Positions 25,301 to 35,800 of a stretch of 44,449 nt of DNA are shown piece after piece (position 1 is the first letter of the stretch; the number at the start of each line of letters is the position of its first letter). Source of the stretch: Microvirga zambiensis WSM3693 (GTDB lineage Bacteria; Pseudomonadota; Alphaproteobacteria; Rhizobiales; Beijerinckiaceae); assembly GCF_016735695.1 (NCBI RefSeq), contig NZ_JAERQD010000048.1, positions 1 through 44,449 on the forward strand. The letters run 5' to 3'. The notes beneath the pieces are model-generated. The model was not told where the DNA came from and searched no databases. It saw only the letters and a list, made by a program, of their open reading frames with translations. Position numbers and translations under genes: made by a program.

Positions 25301-28300
25301 TGGGTATTCCCGCCCGCGCCAATGCCCTGATAAGTACGCCCGCGCTCGGCGCGAATAGCTTATCGGCTTGGGCAAGTGCGATGTCATCCTGGTAGCGTGC
25401 CGCGAACGCATGGCCGGAGGCCGTGTTCGGCTCTAAAGCCTCCATGCACCGGTTTACGAACCAGCTGCTGCTGGCGATCATAACCTCGTCGAGCGTCGTC
25501 CATTTGAAGGCCGTATTGGCATCGCGACGCAGCTCGTGCGAGACGAGCGCCGTGAATGGCCACGCGCGCCCCAATTCAATGCTGTCGCCTGTCTGCCTCA
25601 ACCGGCCTGCCTCGAGCTCGACATCAATTAGTCCGATTGCCGCCTTGTGAATGAAAGTCCCTTTGTCGTGCGCGATCGTGATGTCGGTCTGCCAGTCCCG
25701 CCAATCGTCCGACCTCGCGGCAAAGGAGCCACTGGGGAGCGCTGCCTCGCTCAGGCTTTCGATCGGCCAAGCGACCGCGCTCGTGATGGCGAGTGGCTGA
25801 GACGTTACCGACAGCGTCGAGGCCCACACCATCGGATGATCGTCCGTCGACAATCTGTGGCGGATATCGAGCAGTGGATGAGCGCTGTCGCGCTTGCATC
25901 TGATCTCTGCAAAACCGGCAAGGAGATTCGCGATCGGCCACTTCTCGGGTCGATGGCTTTGTTCGACCGCGCATGCCAAGGCGAGTTTGAGCGTCGCGCC
26001 ATCGAGGGGCCATCCTGCCAGGAACTGATCGGAGGATGCGAGATCCCGGGTCACCTCCAAGGTCAGCGAGCCCTCGCTGTGATCGATCCTGGCCTCTCCT
26101 GCTGCCGTGGCCCCGAACCACCGCGCGGTTTCGCCGAGAGTCCATTCGACCAGGGCGCAGCGGGCCAAGGTTGGAGCAGGTGAGGAGGGGGAGTGCGCCG
26201 GACCGGCGGACACGAACACAGTCCCACGCATCTTGATCGTCGGTTCAGTGCCCTTCCTGATGTCTCCCCAGCCAGCGACGATCCTGTCGATGGCGAGGCC
26301 TGAGCGAAGCTTCGGGTCCGGTGCGTTTTCGAAAGTGAGCGTCAACGCAGTTGGCGTCAGCCCGACATCGCCGGACAGCAGTTCCACCGAATTGCCAAAG
26401 AGCTTCGCCTTGACTCTCCCGCTCGCCGTGACCGCCGCCAGCTTCCCTCCAGCGGCTGCGAGGCTGAGTTCAAGCGTCATCGACAGACGTTGACGATCTG
26501 CGGGCGCCGCCTTGGCTGGCTCGGGGCCGTAGAGTGGCAGCGCCTCAAGCGCGAACGCTACGGTCGCGGGAGACGCGCCGATGGTGATCGCGTCGGCGGT
26601 GATCGCGACGGCCTTCACAGTTAGCAGCGTCGCCTTGCCTTGGTCGACCGAAAATTCCAAGGCAACGGGACTGCCGCTCGCATAGGGTTCGTCGTCGACG
26701 AACGGCGCCTCTTCGTCCTCTATCAGCGCCGTAGCGGGCGGCTCGATATTGCCGACGACGGTGAGCCCCGAGAGTGTCGCTTTGGTGCGATCGCCCCTGA
26801 GTGTCAAGCTGGCCAGCCGCTGCGGGCGAAAGACGAGCGGACCCAGCTTGATGACGAACGACCCAGGCACACCGTCGGCGGCACGCTCGAAAACACTCCA
26901 CTCATAGGTGGCCCTTGGGAGCGTGTCCCGCCAGAACACAGTGCCGTCCGGTCGCGCGATTCCCTCGATCCCAGATGAAACGTCGAAGGCAAAGCCGCCA
27001 CCTCCCTCGACCATTGGCAGGTCCCTAAATCGGACACAGCAAGCCATCCCGTCGAAATCGAAGGGTAGTGATGGCGCGCTTGCCGCGACCCGGTGCTCGG
27101 CCGGCGCGGTGGTCTCTTGATACTTCACACTGCGCCATTCGATGGCATCGCCCGACGAAGTATGGTCGGGAACTCGGGATTGCCCAATGCCGCGCGTGTC
27201 AATTTGATAATCGCCATCGTGGCGCAACGCCACGGACCAGCCGGTGACGGAAATTTCACTCCCCGTCGCATCCGGCAGGGCCACAAGTTCGCTGTCAGTG
27301 ATCTTGAAGTGTTTTCGTAGGCCGGCGAGCGCGACGCTGCCCGCGGCCGGCTCGCCATTCAACAGATAAGCGCCGAGCGGCAGCGCGTCGTTCCCCTCGC
27401 CGATCGATACGCGGGTATTCCACACATATGGCTCCGCGATGCCCTTGATGGCGACTGTGGCCACCGTCTCCAGACTGTGCCAGCCGGTGACGCGGTCGTT
27501 CATTGTGCGCGTGAGCGACAAGCGTCCAGCGTTCTTGGTCCACCGTTCCGCGAGACTGAGCGGTTGGAGCGCGGTCGGCGCGGGGTCGCTCGCTTGGCGC
27601 GAAGCGCCAAGCGCAGCCGGCGGGCTCGGGAGATTGGCCGACGCGAAAAGCTCGCCCAGTATCGGCAGGTCAAATCGCAGCGAGCCCTCGAGCGATGCGA
27701 AGCTGAAGCCGTTCGGGTCAGGCGGACGAAACTCGACGCCGGGAAGTGTGAGCGAAACGAGTGAAACGGCGCTAAGGCCCTCGCTGGCTTCCATAGCGCC
27801 GTTGCCGTCGTCCGTGGGCCAGGGCCATCCAAGCGACGCGGTTCTCGCGGCAAGTCCGCCGAGAAACGGGAATATTGAGGGAGACGATGCGTCGCCGAAC
27901 CGCCCACGCAAAGTCAGGGGCGCTGCTTTCCTCAGTACATGTTCATGCGGCACCAGATCTCTCGTTTCAAGCGGCAGGGCGGCGCTCGCCCGTGTGCGTG
28001 TCGCCGGCATCGCCGAGAGGAGCGCCATCGACGGATGCGCCAGCCAAGCGATGACCCTCGGATTACAGCCGGCCACCTCCGAATCATCCGGAAACTCCGG
28101 ACCGGTGATCGCGACGCGGATCTCAGCCGGCGTGGTTCTGAGGCTGGCGGTGTTCACGGGGCTATGATCGACCTGCCAGCCAACAGCGTTGTCGTCGCCG
28201 AAGATCAGATCGAGGGGTCTCGCGGCGATTGGGCCGCTATCCAATCGGGGGAGGATATTCTCGGGGCTTGGGCTTGATGCTGCCGCGAAGAGCGTGCCCG

Positions 28301-29810
28301 ACAGCGTGCCGACGGCGCCGATGAGCCTCGCCTCGACAGCTAAATCGTTCGCCCCGACTCTAGTCTTGGTAAGCCTGATCAACGCTGATTCAGCCGCAAC
28401 CACTTGGATGTCAGGCTCCGAGGGCTTGATGTCGTTCGCGCGGATGCGGACGAGGCCATTGAGCGCTGGGGTCGGCGGCGGGTCCTTGATCTCGGCCTTG
28501 GGATCGTGCCGCAGCGTTGGGAGCTGAAGGAAGCCGCGCTCGAGCGGGATGAAGGCATAGAGCGGCGCGTCCTTATCTTCAGACCATGCTCCGGCGGCGG
28601 TGTACAACGAGCGCAACTCCTTGCCAAACGCGTCGGTCTCGGCGATCAGCGGCACCGGATCCGCCGGATTGGCGTGTTTGACGAGACTGAAATCAAGGAC
28701 AGCGGGTGCCGCCGATTGCCAATACACGTTGACGCTTGCGGCCCGTTTTAGCGTCACACTTTGACTCTCGATTGTCAGCTCGCTTAGCGTCAATCTCGCG
28801 GTGCCAACGTTGATCCGGCATACCGAAGGTATCGCGGCACTGTCCGTGCGTTCGGTGGTCAAGGTAACGCGTAGCGCGCTGGGCTCGACCTGGATCGAGT
28901 CCCGACCGGTGGTGAGCACACCGCTTGAATTAGCCAAAACCCAAAATATCGGACACGGCCCGGGTGCCACGTTCACAGCGATGGGCGATTGATGAAACCG
29001 GCCGAAAGCCGTCATCAGACGATCAAAGCTCGCCCGCAACGTCGGCATGTCCTTACCACCAACTGGCTTCAAGATGAACATGCCAAGGCCGCTCGAGGTG
29101 TCGTATGTGAACAGAAGCGTCAGCATGAGCGGAGTTGACGCGACATCGAACGGATCTTTGACGACTGCGTCGAACTCGATGCCATCGGGAGCGAGACGGA
29201 CACGCGCTGCCTTTTCTGCCACAACAACCGGGACCGCGATGTCGGATCCCTTGCCGAAGAGGCCGACCACCTTGTCATTGGGCGCCCATTTCTCGGCGCG
29301 GCCGTCCATGCCCAGCTGCAGCCACTTGCGTAAGGTCACGGAACCCGTGCGAGGAATGGCGATTTCGATAGCGCCCGAATCGAGTGTCAAAGGCGCGGCT
29401 TCGATATCGTTTGTATCTTTCTCGTTTAACGCAAACCGCGGCGCGACCGTTGTCTCGGAGTATGCGGGCGAGGCTGCCTTGATGACGAGGTTCTTTTTGT
29501 CGCCGATGCGCAGGCGAGGGTTGTCGCCGCCGCCATCGCCCGCCATGCGGGGACGAATTGCCGCCTGGAAAAGACGCGGCTGCCGGTAGTCGGTCAGCGT
29601 ATGTTTCTTTGGCTCAGTGATCCTGAGGGTGGAGCCCTGGAAGTCCTGGGCCAGCGTCCTCAACGCGGCGGCGCGTAGCGGATAGGGAGACACCTTGGCC
29701 TTCGCATTCAACAGGCCGACGACGAGATCAGCTTCCCAGAGAGATGCCAGATCCGGCTCAAGCTGATAATTCGTGCGCGACATGACCTTGATGGCGCGAA
29801 AGTCGCTCAT
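22323..29810 (-). CDS. Giant 2495 aa protein of unknown function
   Basis: A 7.5-kb open frame without interruption. The ATG at 29810 overlaps the stop of the 3891 aa gene (ATGA) and has GGAG seven bases upstream, so translation is coupled. The protein appears made mostly of alternating hydrophobic/polar strands (for example LTLRGDRTKATLSGLTVVG and LRATLIVGSRRFGLSRLGW), many ending in Gly or Asp turns. There are few helices and no signal peptide, membrane span, LPxTG or calcium-binding repeat. I see no nucleotide-binding or catalytic motif. It could be a structural or groove-forming protein, or a huge scaffold that partners the 3891 aa protein. Retention of 2495 codons in a decay-rich region argues for selection. 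Confidence 0.88.
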   Translation of the reverse strand: MSDFRAIKVMSRTNYQLEPDLASLWEADLVVGLLNAKAKVSPYPLRAAALRTLAQDFQGSTLRITEPKKHTLTDYRQPRLFQAAIRPRMAGDGGGDNPRLRIGDKKNLVIKAASPAYSETTVAPRFALNEKDTNDIEAAPLTLDSGAIEIAIPRTGSVTLRKWLQLGMDGRAEKWAPNDKVVGLFGKGSDIAVPVVVAEKAARVRLAPDGIEFDAVVKDPFDVASTPLMLTLLFTYDTSSGLGMFILKPVGGKDMPTLRASFDRLMTAFGRFHQSPIAVNVAPGPCPIFWVLANSSGVLTTGRDSIQVEPSALRVTLTTERTDSAAIPSVCRINVGTARLTLSELTIESQSVTLKRAASVNVYWQSAAPAVLDFSLVKHANPADPVPLIAETDAFGKELRSLYTAAGAWSEDKDAPLYAFIPLERGFLQLPTLRHDPKAEIKDPPPTPALNGLVRIRANDIKPSEPDIQVVAAESALIRLTKTRVGANDLAVEARLIGAVGTLSGTLFAAASSPSPENILPRLDSGPIAARPLDLIFGDDNAVGWQVDHSPVNTASLRTTPAEIRVAITGPEFPDDSEVAGCNPRVIAWLAHPSMALLSAMPATRTRASAALPLETRDLVPHEHVLRKAAPLTLRGRFGDASSPSIFPFLGGLAARTASLGWPWPTDDGNGAMEASEGLSAVSLVSLTLPGVEFRPPDPNGFSFASLEGSLRFDLPILGELFASANLPSPPAALGASRQASDPAPTALQPLSLAERWTKNAGRLSLTRTMNDRVTGWHSLETVATVAIKGIAEPYVWNTRVSIGEGNDALPLGAYLLNGEPAAGSVALAGLRKHFKITDSELVALPDATGSEISVTGWSVALRHDGDYQIDTRGIGQSRVPDHTSSGDAIEWRSVKYQETTAPAEHRVAASAPSLPFDFDGMACCVRFRDLPMVEGGGGFAFDVSSGIEGIARPDGTVFWRDTLPRATYEWSVFERAADGVPGSFVIKLGPLVFRPQRLASLTLRGDRTKATLSGLTVVGNIEPPATALIEDEEAPFVDDEPYASGSPVALEFSVDQGKATLLTVKAVAITADAITIGASPATVAFALEALPLYGPEPAKAAPADRQRLSMTLELSLAAAGGKLAAVTASGRVKAKLFGNSVELLSGDVGLTPTALTLTFENAPDPKLRSGLAIDRIVAGWGDIRKGTEPTIKMRGTVFVSAGPAHSPSSPAPTLARCALVEWTLGETARWFGATAAGEARIDHSEGSLTLEVTRDLASSDQFLAGWPLDGATLKLALACAVEQSHRPEKWPIANLLAGFAEIRCKRDSAHPLLDIRHRLSTDDHPMVWASTLSVTSQPLAITSAVAWPIESLSEAALPSGSFAARSDDWRDWQTDITIAHDKGTFIHKAAIGLIDVELEAGRLRQTGDSIELGRAWPFTALVSHELRRDANTAFKWTTLDEVMIASSSWFVNRCMEALEPNTASGHAFAARYQDDIALAQADKLFAPSAGVLIRALARAGIPTYEMAKAIAKEEQPKGLLIVGASLIDVETAASDGSAPSKGVTLAMPWLAPFESGSSLGVLSNIPQCPLAAPLKLSVSTYDLAGAYPHRLDTGSVVPFAAGDGSVRTLTALRDRLVGEPITPFTPVSQAIMFGPEDGKPVDEPADAKAWLARPIWLRTLAAWKYVLKQPDIGKAFHGRVRTILVAKAPEDADGKYRSLRLAVTHRGDEIALAAASSISSVAVPHANLVVLAADRVSIIPLTSGDASLLSANAASGADRGRLARLTFSVTPEPLAILAARIIDGAEEHGHLTHEHIAFLTRPAILRELPESRGLRNAGRTLFASPALAWPREAERLAAKATTAIALGEQRVIQDSDHSWSGEDRSFSVPARTFSLDEKFESASVLALGQRTLFRRSRERLLAPADRALIPIPPRPRVPLPDATAKALMPLRLDTIDGTKEKAIAAIQPGPFEVIATGRRPGTLAFHHEGLILAKSATPFDGVAARYGRPGDRGPAVWRQTRAPRSTVFQDVSDLDRRRGTFLAQDIVDDALKGKGAVLEKAVIAAGSLAVLRYTPEPADRTKAIIRSLLIVPVAEFLGVAELPDTIDLRVEARDDPWAEDPASSDPIAVLARLGFLSGAATGLRATLIVGSRRFGLSRLGWVRRVTLKYRQVTLSLSLGAERQAAAQALGNATGDTKVSILLDPGDPAPAPNPHVQHGTVDLAIDQRAGLLPGPSRVLSLPLPLSPALRSSLPIKPATAAFGDPSYDRALASKTVSNRGPGSVLLAIDRIEYDPSSALHVAAGVVDPGRDNPGGDRDVTWASVQPWGFSLGFDLVRKSAPDSPALPLRIASVVATDPDATRPRYAVDGGKAYAIAVADLRVSGEAMPFEPGDRIIVTAYWLAVSISVAATVVAEPVLAPPPSVFGVATRDNASGQERLTSALFASAPLPQFVEYPDLTGDLARGMVRRRGLFVWQFVPRVRLAGGEETAAIIKIDRTGGGQSPDGIEDFLKPTF

Positions 29811-32800
29811 GGTTGGCTCCTCTCGACCTCGTGCGACAGTGGAAGCGCGAAGCCGCGGTAGAGATTGAGGATCAGTTTGCGGTGTGGCCCGAGCGCCTGA
29901 TCCTGCGCCATCGCGAGGATTGCAGCTCCGCCTTTAAGCCTATCCGCCATGTCTAGCTCATCGATTAGCGCGCCTATTTCGGCGTCGTTCGGCGGCCGGC
30001 GGATCGTCAGGGCCTTGGTCTCCAAGTCCAGCGCCAAGCCAAGTCTGTTGCCGAAATCCCGGAGCTCAGCCATGACTGCGGCCCTGACCGTGTGCGGCAT
30101 CACAAGCGTAAAGGGCGAGATGTCCGAGCTGGTGTTCGCCTCGCCGGCATCGATTGCCTCAAGTGTCGAGAGTGGGCGAAGGCGACCAGGCAGCGCGCTT
30201 ACCTCGAGCGTTGAGATCAGTGCCCGCAGCGCTGCTCGCTTGTCGTCGTCCCAAGCACCGCTTGGGGCAAGCTCGGCACTCAACAGGAGTTCGAACGGTG
30301 CAGCGACGTCCCGGGGATCGAGCCTCGTGATGGGTTCGAGGTCATCGATCGCCATGCGCGTCAGAGGAGCGAATCCGGCGAAAGGTTTCGTTTCATCTGC
30401 CAGAGCGCCGCTGCTCACATCGGCGAACATCGATGCGCGGATCGCGGTGAAGATCTTGGCATTGAACTCGGCTGCTGTTGTGCTCGGCATGGGCACCGTA
30501 TGTAGGCGCAGGACGTCAGAAAAGGCGGCGCGTCCAGCGGCGTCGCGGACGTTGGGTCTAGGCAATAGCCAGTCGGAGTTGGCCATCACGGGCTCAACCA
30601 CAAATGCGTTCTCGGCTCCAGCCGTGGCTGGCTTCAAGAGACCGTCCGTCTCCCACGAGCGCGGTAGTCCGGCAGCCCATGCCTCGACACCAGCTCTCGC
30701 CGAGACTGCATCCCCGTGGCCTAGTGTGGAATGCCAGTGATAATCCCGGTTGCGGCCTGGTTCGGGATCCGCAGCATGTCGACGGAGTTCCGTCACGACC
30801 GCATCGGCCTCGCGATAGGCTTCGTAGATTGCGATCAGGCGGTTGATCTCGGTGATAAATGGCGTCCAGTCGATGGTCGACACGCCGGCGGGGTGGAGGG
30901 TACCCGCCGGCCGTGTGATTGTGATCTGCGCTCGCCTTTTCGGCGCGCATGCGACCCACTGAGACCAACCGGCGACTTCAATCTCCATCTTGTCGAGCAA
31001 GGCGCGCCCCTCGTCCCCGAGCGTCATGACGGGCGCGGCCGCGGCGGCGAGCGTCTCAACCTTCTTCCTGAAAGGCACAACCACCTGCCAGTGATTGTCC
31101 ATGAAGGAAGTCTCGACCACGTTGGTGACCTCGAATTGAGTGAGGCCTGCGATCACTGCGTAGACGGAGCTATCGTCGGATACCTTAGGGAAAAGTTCGG
31201 CGACGACAGATCGCGACCCGCCCGTCGCGTCGGTCTCGAGAGCGAGCGCGTAGGAGGCCATCGCATCCGGCACCTGCAAAACGCGCTTGGCGTCGAAGGT
31301 CGTATCCTTGAGCCAAAGATCGTAGTCGTCGGACGAGAGGCAGTCGAAATTTCGAGTGAGGGGAAGCGTGACACGGATTTCGGCCTTCTCGTCCCGTTCG
31401 TCGATCCACATGGTCCAACTCGCCTCGGGCACCGGCCAGGGCGAATGCCCGACGTATGGCGCAATCCAAGGGAACCTGGGTGTCGGGCGGCCTTCGGCGA
31501 TCATCGCAGCTGACGGCTCGGAGACCACGACGCCAGCTGCGGCGTGAGCGAGCGCGTGCAGGCGATAGAAATAGGGTACATCGCCCGTGCGGACGGCTGA
31601 GATGCCACTCCAACCGTCCGCGATGCGAAGCGGCAACTGCATGTCCGCCGGAAGCTTCGGCTCGGCAAGCTTCTCGCTGGTCAACGACAGTGTCGGCGGC
31701 GGGGGGCGCCTGCCGCCCTCATCGCCAAATGGAGTAACCAGTTCATGGTCACCGATCCGCGGCCAATCCTTTTCCGCCAGAAAGCCTCGAGCCCAGCGAG
31801 GGGCGGAGAACTCGCGATAGAATTCCAGCCCTATATGACTGAACTGATAGCCGTCCGACACTTCTCGGTTCGATTCCGAAATGATTTCCTCGGAATGGCG
31901 GGCTAGCACGATCTCAAGCTGTCGGCCCTCGCGTCGCTGCTTCGGGTCGCCGCCCGGAGGAGTGTCGAGCCAGACATCCAGCCGCCGCGCCGACAGGATG
32001 ACGGGCGGACGGATCGGATGGGTCCGCGGCAGGACGACATCAACGCTGCGGTGCTCGAAGGTTTTATCGTTTGCCTCGATCTCGACAAGTCCGGGCACCT
32101 CGATCCTGGTATTATCGTCTGGCGTCGCGTGGCCGATGTTCTCGTAGCGGCCAAAAGGCCGGACCACGTACCGCCGGCGCCGCGCCCAGGCATCCTCGTG
32201 TACGATCAGAATATCCATCCTGCCGTCGGCCCGCGGCGCTATGCGCCAAGGATCAGGTCGCGTCACGGTCGCGAGCGCGAAGGGTATTTTTCGTGCGTCG
32301 TCTGCATGGACAGGGCCAAGGTCCATGAACCTCACATTGAACTGCTGGAGTCGCTTCAAGACATCAAGCCGCGCCTCCGGCGTTTCAGCCTCATACAGCC
32401 TTGCGCGCTCGACCTTCGGGAACCGGCGGGCGATCAAGGTCAGCAAAAGCCTGATGTTCAGCGTCGCATTCGGTTGGGGTCCTACAGCCAGGCCTTCCTT
32501 GTCCGAGCCTTTGTGGAGCACATCGAGAACATTCGGGTCGAGCCAGTCGAAGCGGCCGAATGGATCTGGTTCAGTGCCGGGATCCCGCACTATGGCGGCG
32601 GGACGGGAGACGGGCTCGACCACGAGGTCCTCGCTCTGGAGGTTGGCCATGGCTTGGTCAAAGCGGACCGTTCCGGCGACAATGACACGGACCAAGGCGA
32701 TGCTAGAGCCAAGGCCCGGCGAGGAAATCGCTATCTTCGTCTCGATCGCTTCACCTGGCGCGAGGACGGTGCGCGCCACTATGTCTTCGCTTCGAGCCAC

Positions 32801-35800
32801 ACGGACAACGCGTGAGCTTCCCAAGCCGCCAGCCACGTCGAGCACCTCATAGAGAGCGCCGCCGCTGACACCGCCCAGCGATCGTAGGGGCTCGATGACG
32901 GCGTCTCCGGCCTTGTTGGATTTGACCAGGCAATAGCCAACAAGCGTCTTGTCGAGAAGCATTTCAGGCAAGGGCCGCAACGATATCTGAATGAGCGACA
33001 AGCCCTCCTGCGCAAGCAGGTTGCGGGTGTCCTCTGCGGTGACCTCCTTGCGGACAGCTGAGTCGAATGAGGCGAGTTCATAAAGTCCACCCGGCCGCGC
33101 CATGACGTCGACGAAGGGCCTGACATTGGCGGCGCTCACGTAGCGCGGAGCAATGGCTGTTATCGCCGCGTTGACAAGCCTCAGCGCGTGCTGCGGAGCT
33201 ACATACTCGGCTGCCTCCATATCAAAGAGTTTGACACCCGTGGCGAGGCCGACGGTGCGCAGGAATGCCCAGCCATAAGGATCGCGCTCGGGCGGGAACT
33301 CATTCGCGAAATCCTCGAAAGTCTCCGCCTTGGTGGGGGGCGGGCCGTCAAGCACCGGTTCGTAGCGGCGATAGGACGGTTTATCCGGGGGGATTTCCCA
33401 ACGCAGATAGTCGATGACGTCCGCCAGGAAAGGATGAAGGGGCTGGTCGAGATTCACGTCGATCGAGACATTGCCCGTCGTTCGTGATCCATTCTGGCCG
33501 CTGAGGGAAACCGTGACGCTCTTGAAAGACGAGGGCCTGCTCTCGTAACGGTCCCTGATCGATTGTGCGTGCGTGTCGTCGGCGTACCACCACAGCGAGC
33601 GCAACAAGTGCGTGAGGGCGCCAGGAGTGAAATTGCTTCCATCCTTGCGCCTGAACCTCGCGGTGCCAGGCTTGGGACCGGGAATCCCGGGCATGTCGAT
33701 GAGTTGGACGAAATGGTCTTCGTCATAATGAAGTCTTACCTTGGCGCTGTCTTCGGTCCCGTCGAGGCTTAGCGGCGCGCCCTTGTTGAAGCAGAACTCG
33801 ATTTCGAGAGGCTGGCCCTTGTCGAGGACAGCCATGAGTTCGGCTGGGACAGGCACGAGTCCGAGGGAAACACGCGGGCCGATCTCTGGCCAAGCGAGGA
33901 TCGTCTCCGCGGGAGAGAACCAAGGCGCGCGACCTTCGCCGCCGGCGCGCGACTTTTGAGCGAGCACGCGCGCCGTCTCGCTGGGATAGAAGGCTTCCAC
34001 CTTTCCGAAATCGCCGATCTCCGCGGGGTCAAGGCCGCGCAACGTCTCGGGGAGGCGCTGCACCCGGGCAACGCGCCGGGCGTAGCGGGGAAGATCCGTA
34101 ATGGTCGGAAGCTCCGCTAGATTTGTCTCAAACAAGTCGAAACCACCAATAAGCTTCTCATACTTCATCGGGTCGGCGAAACCGGGTCTTCCGGTCACGG
34201 CGATCGAAGGTCTGGCGTTCCAGGCGATGCGTGTCGCTGTGCGCCGCTGACGGTCCACGAGCCGCAGCAACGGTCCGTCTGACCTCGCCTGGCGATCCTG
34301 TCCCGATTGGCCGGCCGCTGCTACAGCCGCCATCAAGTCCGCAAGAGACTTGTCCGGATCGGGTTGAACGACCGCTAGGCGATCCGCTCGACCATCGAGA
34401 TCCTCAAGCGACAGTGCGTCGAAGCGCAGCCGGCGCGGATGCTCGAAGGTCTCCACCACAGTCTCAACCGCGACCGGAGGGCGCTCGCGTTTGGCGTCGG
34501 GATCCAGCACCACGAGGGCCATGTCGGCGGGGAGCCAGCCGGAGGGCGTATCCAAAATGGTGTTCGGGTCGACCGGCGAAACGAACTTCCGGCGCTCAGC
34601 GGCGACGCGCACGGCGCTGATTCCTGAGGAATCATTGACGCCGAGATGTTCCCTGATCATCTCAAGGGTCGCGGGTCCCTTGCCGTCACCGCCGATCAAC
34701 TCGAAACGCGCCTTGCCGCGGATCGGATGTGATTTTGGGCTATTCGTCTGCCTGCAGATCTCCAGCGGCTGGAAGCGATCCGCGTCGGTGTAGCGAAGGC
34801 CGAGTCCATCATCGAGATTGGGAAGGACCGTTTCGGGCTGCTTGAGCACGACGAATATATCGAGATCGCGGCCTGCGGCAGGTTGTGCGAAATCCTGCGG
34901 CGACGGGCGCTCTCGCGCTTTCGTTAGCGCGTCGACGCCGTAGATGCCGCCTGTCACCGCTATCTCCCGACGGAGGCAAAGATGATAAACCGTGTTCTCT
35001 CCGGGCAGCCTTTGCTGCGCGCCTGACGCGCTGTCAGCCGGATGGGCGAGAGGGTCGTCGATGCGCAGGAAGAGGCGCAGGAGCGGTGGTTCATGCGCTC
35101 CCCCAATCGGATCAGCCAGACGCTCGTAGTGGAAGATGATCTCGGCCTTGAGCAGCGGCCGCACAGTCGCCGCGGGCTTCTCGGGCCTGAACTCAATCGG
35201 GGTCGGCAGTCCCTCGGAACCGGCAATATCGACAGGCACGATGGTGTAGAGGAGCTTGTGATCCTTGTATGTGTCCCAGTCCGAGTGGGCATCGGCACCG
35301 CGATGGAGCAGAACATTGGCGAACTTAGGATCGACCGCGGCGATATCGGCGAGATCGTCCACGAGTTGGGCCGCTTGGCGCAGGGGCTGAATAAGGCCCT
35401 TTTCCGAAAGGAGAAATGGAGCGGCGGCCTTCGTGGTGACGGGGTGGGGCTTGAAGCTGGAAACGACACCGTTCTCATCGAGAACCTGCCGCTCGATCCG
35501 GTAATGGCGCAGCAGGAACTCTGGATCGTGATAAGGGCCGCGCGAGGTTTCCCATAGCGGCTCGAGGTCCCAATCGAGCACGATCCCGGTTTTGCCGCGT
35601 TCACAGGTAAGTCCGGCAAGCCTTGGATGCGCCTCGGAGAAGAAGCGTGCGGGCGGATTCAGAAGGTGGACGCGTCTCGGGTCTTGCGGCTGCCCATGCT
35701 TCGAACACCGCACGGCGATTTCGAATTTCGATGGCACTGGCTTGTCGGGGTTGTCGATACCGGGGAACAGGGAATTGAGTTCGGGTTCGGTGACCACAAA

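Noticed and set aside
29949..30740. Long plus-strand frames inside the giant genes (also 38550-39068 and others)
   Set aside because: They mirror the high-GC third codon positions of the minus-strand genes and have no recognisable product or ribosome site.
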